From Cellvibrio sp. (GTDB lineage Bacteria > Pseudomonadota > Gammaproteobacteria > Pseudomonadales > Cellvibrionaceae), in the NCBI GenBank assembly GCA_003524365.1, contig DQHS01000136.1:1088-11702 (forward strand): DNA of 10,615 nucleotides, in the 5' to 3' direction. The position numbers and the translations under genes were made by a program. Shown here in pieces: positions 6,707-10,615 of this stretch. The notes beneath the pieces are model-generated. The model saw only the letters and a program-made list of their open reading frames with translations, had not been told where the DNA came from and ran no database searches. Within the stretch, counting starts at the first letter, position 1; each line of letters starts with the position of its first letter.

Positions 6707-7648
6707 ATGGCACACATAGCAGCGATTGGCGAAGTCATGGTGGAGCTGGCTCCATTTCCCACTGCCGACAGCAATGGCCGTGAAATTATGGCCTTATCTT
6801 TTGCAGGCGACACCTATAACACCTCGGTGTATATGGCGCGCCTGGGTTTAAAAACGGATTACGTCACTCAACTCGGTGAAGATCCTTACAGCGAACAAAT
6901 TATGCAGCGCATGGCCAATGAAAAAATTGGCACTGGCATGATCAAACAACTGCCCGGCCGTTCACCCGGCCTGTACATCATTCGCAATACTCCCGATGGC
7001 GAGCGCGAATTTTTCTACTGGCGTAAAGAGGCGCCTGCGCGTGAACTCTTTGCATCACAAGAAGCTGCCGATCAGCTCTGCCAAAAACTGGTTCACTGTA
7101 ATTGCGTTTACTTGAGCGGTATTACACTGGCGATTATTGGTGAGAAATCACGTGAGTTTTTGTACAACAGTTTGCATAAGCTTCGCCAACAAGATGTGAT
7201 AGTCGCATTCGATAGCAATTATCGCCCGCGTTTGTGGCGCGATAAGTTTGAAGCGCAACAAGCGATGTTATCGATTATGGAATACACCGACATCGCACTG
7301 CTGACGCTCGACGACGAACAATTGCTGTGGGGTGACGACAGTGTTGAAGGCTGTAAGCAACGCTATGCCGCATTTAATCTCGGCGAACTGGTATTAAAAC
7401 GCGGCGCGGATGATGCAATCATTATCACCCCCGAAGCCGAAATTCGCGTTCCTGTTCCACCAGTTCAAGGCGTTATTGATACTACCGGTGCCGGCGATAC
7501 CTTTAATGCCGGTTATTTGGCTGGGCGCTTGATGAATAAATCATTCGAAGATTCTGCCAAGCAAGGTATTCGTTGCGCAGGCATTATCATTCGCCATCGC
7601 GGTGCGATTATTGATAAGGCTATTTTTGATAAAGAACTTGGCGCATAG
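6707..7648 (+). CDS. kdgK: 2-dehydro-3-deoxygluconokinase (KDG kinase), PfkB family (313 aa)
   Basis: This cytoplasmic enzyme phosphorylates 2-keto-3-deoxy-D-gluconate with ATP to give KDPG, which an aldolase then splits to pyruvate and glyceraldehyde-3-phosphate. The protein shows the ribokinase/PfkB fold. It has an N-terminal IAAIGEVMVEL strand (4-14), the substrate-contact motif FAGDTYNTSVYMARLG (32-47) resembling the GGDTLNTSVYIAR of KdgK, and FDSNYRPRLW (168-177), typical of KDG kinases. The C-terminal PfkB signature DTTGAGDTFNAGY (258-270) includes the catalytic base Asp264. The length is close to E. coli KdgK (about 310). The start at 6707 has only a weak CTGGA ribosome binding site. 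It is divergent from uxuB and acts two steps later in the same pathway, which supports the assignment over 2-keto-gluconate kinase or fructokinase. Confidence 0.92.
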   Translation: MAHIAAIGEVMVELAPFPTADSNGREIMALSFAGDTYNTSVYMARLGLKTDYVTQLGEDPYSEQIMQRMANEKIGTGMIKQLPGRSPGLYIIRNTPDGEREFFYWRKEAPARELFASQEAADQLCQKLVHCNCVYLSGITLAIIGEKSREFLYNSLHKLRQQDVIVAFDSNYRPRLWRDKFEAQQAMLSIMEYTDIALLTLDDEQLLWGDDSVEGCKQRYAAFNLGELVLKRGADDAIIITPEAEIRVPVPPVQGVIDTTGAGDTFNAGYLAGRLMNKSFEDSAKQGIRCAGIIIRHRGAIIDKAIFDKELGA

Positions 7649-7685
7649 GCCACAATCTATTTCGTCATTCTTGTGCGCTGCGTTT

Positions 7686-7712
7686 TGGATCCCCGCGTTC
7701 GCGAGGATGACG
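7686..7712 (-). repeat. REP-like palindromic repeat, copy A (inverted)
   Basis: Read on the - strand this is CGTCATCCTCGCGAACGCG followed by GGGATCCA. It is a short extragenic palindrome of the widespread GTCATTCCCGCGAAAGCGGGAATCC type. Its arms pair over 7689-7697 and 7700-7708 with a single C/A mismatch. It sits in the convergent gap after kdgK. Confidence 0.7.
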
Positions 7713-7726
7713 ACTCCCCTTCATAT

Positions 7727-7753
7727 CGTCATACCTGCGAACGCAGGTATCCA
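7727..7753 (+). repeat. REP-like palindromic repeat, copy B
   Basis: CGTCAT followed by a perfect 9-bp inverted repeat, ATACCTGCG (7731-7739) and CGCAGGTAT (7742-7750), then CCA. It shares the CGTCAT start, the GCGAACGC centre and the ATCCA end with copy A, but in the opposite orientation, 14 bases away. The pair forms a head-to-head unit like a BIME and ends 4 bases before the stop codon of the VOC gene. It may also act as an mRNA end or stabiliser for the convergent transcripts. Confidence 0.72.
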
Positions 7754-7757
7754 GCTT

Positions 7758-8153
7758 TTACTGCTGACAGCGCAACATTTTATTGCCGCGCTTACACAAC
7801 TGAATTGCCAAGCCCCACGGATCGCGCATCATCACCAAATGCGAACCATCTTTGATATGAACTTCCTCCGCAAAACTCGCCCCCACTGCTTCCAGCGCTG
7901 CACGTTTCTCAATTGGGTTTTCACACACAAAAGCCAGATGCACCAACAGCGGATTCATATTCGCGTAATCCGGCACTTGATCGGGCGGATTATTGTAAAT
8001 CTCCAACATCACGTCGCCGCTCTCATCGGCAAGGAAATGCGTGTTCGCACCGCCATCCTGTTTGCGCACAATGGTTAATCCCATATGCGCCACATACCAA
8101 GCTGCCATAGCGATGGGATCTTTTACGTTAATGGCAAAGTGTTCTATTTTCAT
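7758..8153 (-). CDS. VOC / glyoxalase-fold family protein (131 aa)
   Basis: This is a small cytoplasmic protein of the vicinal oxygen chelate superfamily. The two beta-alpha-beta-beta-beta modules are recognisable: MKIEHFAINVKDP (1-13) to VMLEIY (48-53), then PLLVHLAFVCEN (68-79) to MMRDPWGLAIQL (108-119). The DPWG turn before the last strand is typical of glyoxalase/bleomycin-resistance-like proteins. The likely metal-ligand positions are His5, Glu51, His72 and Gln118. The last is usually Glu in glyoxalase I, so the exact activity is uncertain. Substrates in this family range from methylglyoxal adducts to antibiotics and catechols, and I cannot choose among them. No clear Shine-Dalgarno sequence precedes the ATG. 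The gene lies just after the pnt operon terminator and converges on kdgK. Confidence 0.85.
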   Translation of the reverse strand: MKIEHFAINVKDPIAMAAWYVAHMGLTIVRKQDGGANTHFLADESGDVMLEIYNNPPDQVPDYANMNPLLVHLAFVCENPIEKRAALEAVGASFAEEVHIKDGSHLVMMRDPWGLAIQLCKRGNKMLRCQQ

Positions 8154-8189
8154 AAGCGTATCTAATTAATTTCAATCGTATGGTTGCCG

Positions 8190-8230
8190 AAAAAAGGAGT
8201 GCCTGTTCTTAACATTAAGAAAAGGCACTC
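8190..8230 (-). terminator. Intrinsic terminator of the pnt operon
   Basis: Read on the - strand, the outer 8-bp stem pairs GAGTGCCT (complement of 8223-8230) with AGGCACTC (complement of 8197-8204). A T-run follows (six A on the + strand, 8190-8195) after two bases. Inside, a second inverted repeat (TTCTTAA 8206-8212 and TTAAGAA 8215-8221) continues the stem after a one-base mismatch, giving one long two-part hairpin. It lies 34 bases past the pntB stop codon. Confidence 0.88.
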
Positions 8231-8264
8231 AACAAGAGCTCCACAACTCCATTTACACACAATA

Positions 8265-9671
8265 TCAGGCAATATTTTTTACAATCGTCTCCACCATTTT
8301 TTTGGCATCGCCAAATAACATCATGGTGTTATCGCGGTAAAAAAGTTCGTTCTCTACACCTGAGTATCCTGAGGCCATAGAGCGTTTCACAAACAATACC
8401 GTACGCGCTCGCTCCACTTCCAAAATCGGCATACCAAAAATGGGGCTTTGCGGATTGGTTTTAGCAGCGGGATTGGTTACATCGTTAGCGCCGATGACAA
8501 AAGCCACATCGGCAGTTTGGAATTCATTGTTGATATCATCCAGCTCAAATACTTCGTCGTAGGGAACATTCGCTTCGGCGAGCAATACATTCATGTGCCC
8601 CGGCATACGGCCAGCAACCGGGTGGATTGCGTAGCTGATTTTCACACCGGCTTTTTTCAACTCTTCGCACATTTCACGCAGTGCATGTTGCGCCTGTGCG
8701 ACTGCCATACCGTAACCGGGTACGATAATTACCGAGCCGGCATTTTTCATAATAAAGGCGGCATCTTCTGCACTGCCGCGCTTTACTGGGCGCTCTTCCT
8801 CATCGCCACCTGCGGCAGCAGCAGAGGTATCCGCACCAAAACCACCGAGAATCACGTTAAAGAACGAGCGATTCATACCTTTGCACATAATGTAAGAAAG
8901 AATTGCGCCCGATGAACCCACTAACGCGCCCGTCACAATTAACGCATCGTTGTGCAAAGTAAAACCAATACCGGCAGCAGCCCAGCCGGAATAAGAGTTG
9001 AGCATGGAAACAACTACCGGCATATCAGCGCCGCCGATTGGAATAATCAGCAATACACCAATTACAAATGCCAACGCCGTCATTCCCCAGAATACCCAGG
9101 GCGATTGATCAACGCAGAAGTAACCGATCAAACCGAGAATGGCCGCACCGAGAATCGCATTAATAAAATGCTGTCCGCCAAACACAATGGGTTTGCCAGA
9201 CACCAACCCCTGCAGCTTGGTAAACGCAATAATAGAACCGGAAAAAGTAATCGCACCAATCACTACGCCCAAGCCCATTTCAATTCGGCTGGCGATATAA
9301 ATTTCGCCCGCTGCATTTAACAGGCCGAACGCCGCCGGATTACTAAATGCAGCACCTGCAACCAACACTGCCGCCATACCGACAAGGCTGTGAAATGCGG
9401 CAACCAATTGCGGCATTGCGGTCATCGCAATTTTGCGCGCGATAAAAATACCAATCACTGCACCAATCGCTAATGCCGATAAAATCCAACCGTATGATGT
9501 TACTGCCGGACTTAATACTGTAGTGACCACTGCGATCAGCATACCCAACATGCCAAACAGATTGCCTTTGCGCGATGACTCGGGCGATGACAAACCGCGC
9601 AGCGCCATAATGAACAGCACTGCCGCTACCAAGTAGGCAAATGAGGTTAAACTTTCATTAAATGTCGACAT
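8265..9671 (-). CDS. pntB: NAD(P) transhydrogenase subunit beta (468 aa)
   Basis: This is the inner-membrane subunit of the proton-translocating transhydrogenase, which uses the proton gradient to reduce NADP+ with NADH. The N-terminal two-thirds (about 1-280) is a run of hydrophobic helices forming much of the proton channel (domain II). It includes AAFHSLVG with His94, corresponding to the conserved channel histidine, and VSMLNSYSGWAAA (221-233). An acidic and polar linker (about 281-300) leads to the soluble NADP(H)-binding domain III: VPGYGMAVAQAQ (317-328), HPVAGRMPGHMNVLLAEANVPYD as a block (350-372), VIGANDVTNPA (392-402) and VKRSMASGYSGVEN (428-441). Length and motif order match E. 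coli PntB. GGAG lies 8 bases before the ATG, within the end of pntAb, whose stop is 2 bases away. Translation of the two is probably coupled. Confidence 0.97.
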   Translation of the reverse strand: MSTFNESLTSFAYLVAAVLFIMALRGLSSPESSRKGNLFGMLGMLIAVVTTVLSPAVTSYGWILSALAIGAVIGIFIARKIAMTAMPQLVAAFHSLVGMAAVLVAGAAFSNPAAFGLLNAAGEIYIASRIEMGLGVVIGAITFSGSIIAFTKLQGLVSGKPIVFGGQHFINAILGAAILGLIGYFCVDQSPWVFWGMTALAFVIGVLLIIPIGGADMPVVVSMLNSYSGWAAAGIGFTLHNDALIVTGALVGSSGAILSYIMCKGMNRSFFNVILGGFGADTSAAAAGGDEEERPVKRGSAEDAAFIMKNAGSVIIVPGYGMAVAQAQHALREMCEELKKAGVKISYAIHPVAGRMPGHMNVLLAEANVPYDEVFELDDINNEFQTADVAFVIGANDVTNPAAKTNPQSPIFGMPILEVERARTVLFVKRSMASGYSGVENELFYRDNTMMLFGDAKKMVETIVKNIA

Positions 9672-9673
9672 AA

Positions 9674-9973
9674 TTATTTCTCCCCCACTTTATTTTTCTT
9701 TTTATACATGGCGAGCATACGATGGGTGACAGTAAAGCCACCAAAAATATTGATCGCTGCCAATACGATGGCGCAAAAGCCGAGCACTTTGGACAAGCTC
9801 ATACCCTCCGGGCCAACCGCAATTAATGCACCGACAATAATCACACTCGAAATAGCATTGGTCACGGCCATGAGCGGTGTATGCAATGCAGGGGTTACAC
9901 TCCAGACGACGTAGTAGCCAACAAAAATGGCCAATACAAAAATGGATAACTGCGAAACAAAATTGGCTTCCAT
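9674..9973 (-). CDS. pntAb: NAD(P) transhydrogenase subunit alpha 2, membrane part (99 aa)
   Basis: This is the small membrane subunit that completes domain II of the transhydrogenase. In E. coli it is fused to the end of PntA; here it is a separate chain, as in Rhodospirillum rubrum. Three hydrophobic helices are visible at about residues 7-25, 35-53 and 62-82. The characteristic block SVTPALHTPLMAVTNAISS (25-43) and the basic tail HRMLAMYKKKNK follow. The ATG at 9973 is preceded by GGAG at the right distance. An in-frame ATG 31 codons upstream lies inside pntAa and adds a non-homologous extension, so it is rejected. The gene starts 13 bases after the pntAa stop and ends 2 bases before pntB, so it is a tight operon member. 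Confidence 0.95.
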   Translation of the reverse strand: MEANFVSQLSIFVLAIFVGYYVVWSVTPALHTPLMAVTNAISSVIIVGALIAVGPEGMSLSKVLGFCAIVLAAINIFGGFTVTHRMLAMYKKKNKVGEK

Positions 9974-9979
9974 AATTAA

Positions 9980-9983
9980 CTCC
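9980..9983 (-). promoter_or_regulatory. Ribosome binding site deciding the pntAb start
   Basis: GGAG on the - strand lies 6 bases before the ATG at 9973, between the pntAa stop and pntAb. This makes 9973 the start and gives a 99-residue protein of the usual subunit size. Confidence 0.8.
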
Positions 9984-9986
9984 GGA

Positions 9987-10615
9987 TTAAGCGGCGCTAG
10001 CCGGTTTGAAATTAGGATGAACGATGGCACCATCGCGCGTGAGCACAGTTGCGGAAATAATTTCATCCTGCCAATTCACACTGAATTGTTTATCGGCATT
10101 CATCATTGGAGTTAAAAAATTCAACACATTTTTGGCGTAGAGCGCACTTGCATCGGCAGACAAACGGCTGGGAATATTGAATAAGCCAATAATCGTTACA
10201 CCGTTTATTTCAACTACTTCACCGGGCTTGGTGAGCGTGCAATTGCCGCCTTGCTCAGCAGCGAGATCTACAATGACTGAACCGGGGCGCATGCTGTGCA
10301 CCATGTCATCATTAATTAATGTCGGTGCTTTGCGGCCGGGAATTAATGCGGTGCAGATGGCGATATCTTGTTTCTTTAAGGTTTCGGCAACCAATTCGGC
10401 TTGGCGACGCTTGTAGTCATCGCTCATTTCTTTGGCGTAACCACCGGCAGTTTCAGCGTTTTTCACTTCGTCGCTTTCCACCATCACAAATTTTCCGCCG
10501 AGACTTTCCACTTGTTCTTTGGATGCGGCGCGCACATCGGTCGCGGATACAATCGCGCCCAAACGTTTTGCTGTTGCGATAGCTTGCAAACCGGCAACAC
10601 CGGCGCCGAGCACCA
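9987..10615 (-). CDS. pntAa: NAD(P) transhydrogenase subunit alpha 1 (N-terminal part missing)
   Basis: This is the cytoplasmic NAD(H)-binding domain I subunit of the transhydrogenase. The frame is open at the window end, so the first part, probably about 160-170 residues, lies outside. The visible chain begins in the Rossmann dinucleotide motif VLGAGVAGLQAIATAKRLGA, then ATDVRAASKEQVESLGG, the mobile-loop motif GGYAKEMS (visible residues 57-64), TALIPGRKAP (88-97) and RPGSVIVDLAAEQGGN (109-124). It ends at VTRDGAIVHP-type sequence plus a short tail (NFKPASAA) with no membrane helices. This shows the split alpha subunit; the wording is closer to R. rubrum PntAa than to E. coli PntA. A GTG inside the Rossmann motif at 10613 is not the start. 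Confidence 0.96.
   Translation of the reverse strand, partial: VLGAGVAGLQAIATAKRLGAIVSATDVRAASKEQVESLGGKFVMVESDEVKNAETAGGYAKEMSDDYKRRQAELVAETLKKQDIAICTALIPGRKAPTLINDDMVHSMRPGSVIVDLAAEQGGNCTLTKPGEVVEINGVTIIGLFNIPSRLSADASALYAKNVLNFLTPMMNADKQFSVNWQDEIISATVLTRDGAIVHPNFKPASAA

Noticed and set aside
7686..7753. A CRISPR array or transposon ends at the paired repeats
   Set aside because: There are only two clear units, in opposite orientation and with a 14-base gap; no transposase, spacers or target duplications are visible, so a REP-like pair fits better.
7602..8078. A 158-codon + strand reading frame overlapping the end of kdgK and the VOC gene
   Set aside because: It runs through the REP-like repeats and antisense to the VOC gene, and has no recognisable domain or ribosome binding site; it is a shadow frame.
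8448..8915. A 155-codon + strand frame inside pntB
   Set aside because: It is antisense to the strongly conserved NADP-binding domain and shows no protein-like motif of its own.
9974..10066. A 31-residue N-terminal extension of pntAb starting at 10066
   Set aside because: It overlaps the conserved end of pntAa in another frame, does not resemble the subunit family, and the ATG at 9973 has a good GGAG site.
10611..10613. GTG as the start of pntAa
   Set aside because: It encodes the Val of the Rossmann VLGAG motif in the middle of domain I; the gene simply runs off the window.

Overview
The window looks like the chromosome of a free-living, plant-polysaccharide-degrading gammaproteobacterium. 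A Cellvibrio-like organism is my best guess, from the mix of an exported family-8 pectin methylesterase, uronate catabolism genes and Gram-negative lipoprotein and exporter types. That taxonomic call is inference, because no rRNA or marker gene is present. Base composition is moderate to slightly AT-rich. No phage, transposase, CRISPR, tRNA or rRNA is visible.

Region 1 (1-3178, + strand) is the end of an ABC operon: an ATPase cut by the window edge inside its Walker A motif, then an 831-residue permease of the MacB/FtsX type. It is closed by a textbook intrinsic terminator. Region 2 (3214-3741, +) is one small gene for an exported protein with a thioredoxin-like CWPC motif. I cannot assign it a function.

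Region 3 (3772-7648) is a pectin/uronate catabolism locus. On the - strand are a fructuronate reductase (uxuB) and, 49 bases downstream, a pectin methylesterase lipoprotein. Divergent on the + strand is 2-keto-3-deoxygluconate kinase (kdgK). The esterase would remove methyl groups from pectin at the cell surface. After depolymerisation and uptake, UxuB reduces fructuronate to mannonate, which is dehydrated to KDG by an enzyme not in this window, and KdgK phosphorylates KDG to KDPG. The 291-base divergent intergenic region is AT-rich and contains several dyad symmetries that are candidate operators.

Region 4 (7649-8264) holds an inverted pair of REP-like palindromic repeats between convergent genes, a small VOC/glyoxalase-fold protein (- strand), and a strong terminator for the next operon. 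Region 5 (8265-10615, - strand) is the proton-translocating NAD(P) transhydrogenase operon in its three-subunit form (pntAa-pntAb-pntB). The start of pntAa lies beyond the window.

Most of the window is conventional metabolism and transport. I did not find a convincing new biological system. The items most worth a second look are the orphan CWPC protein, the nested dyads upstream of kdgK, the REP-like repeat pair and the terminator/promoter overlap near 3132-3178.
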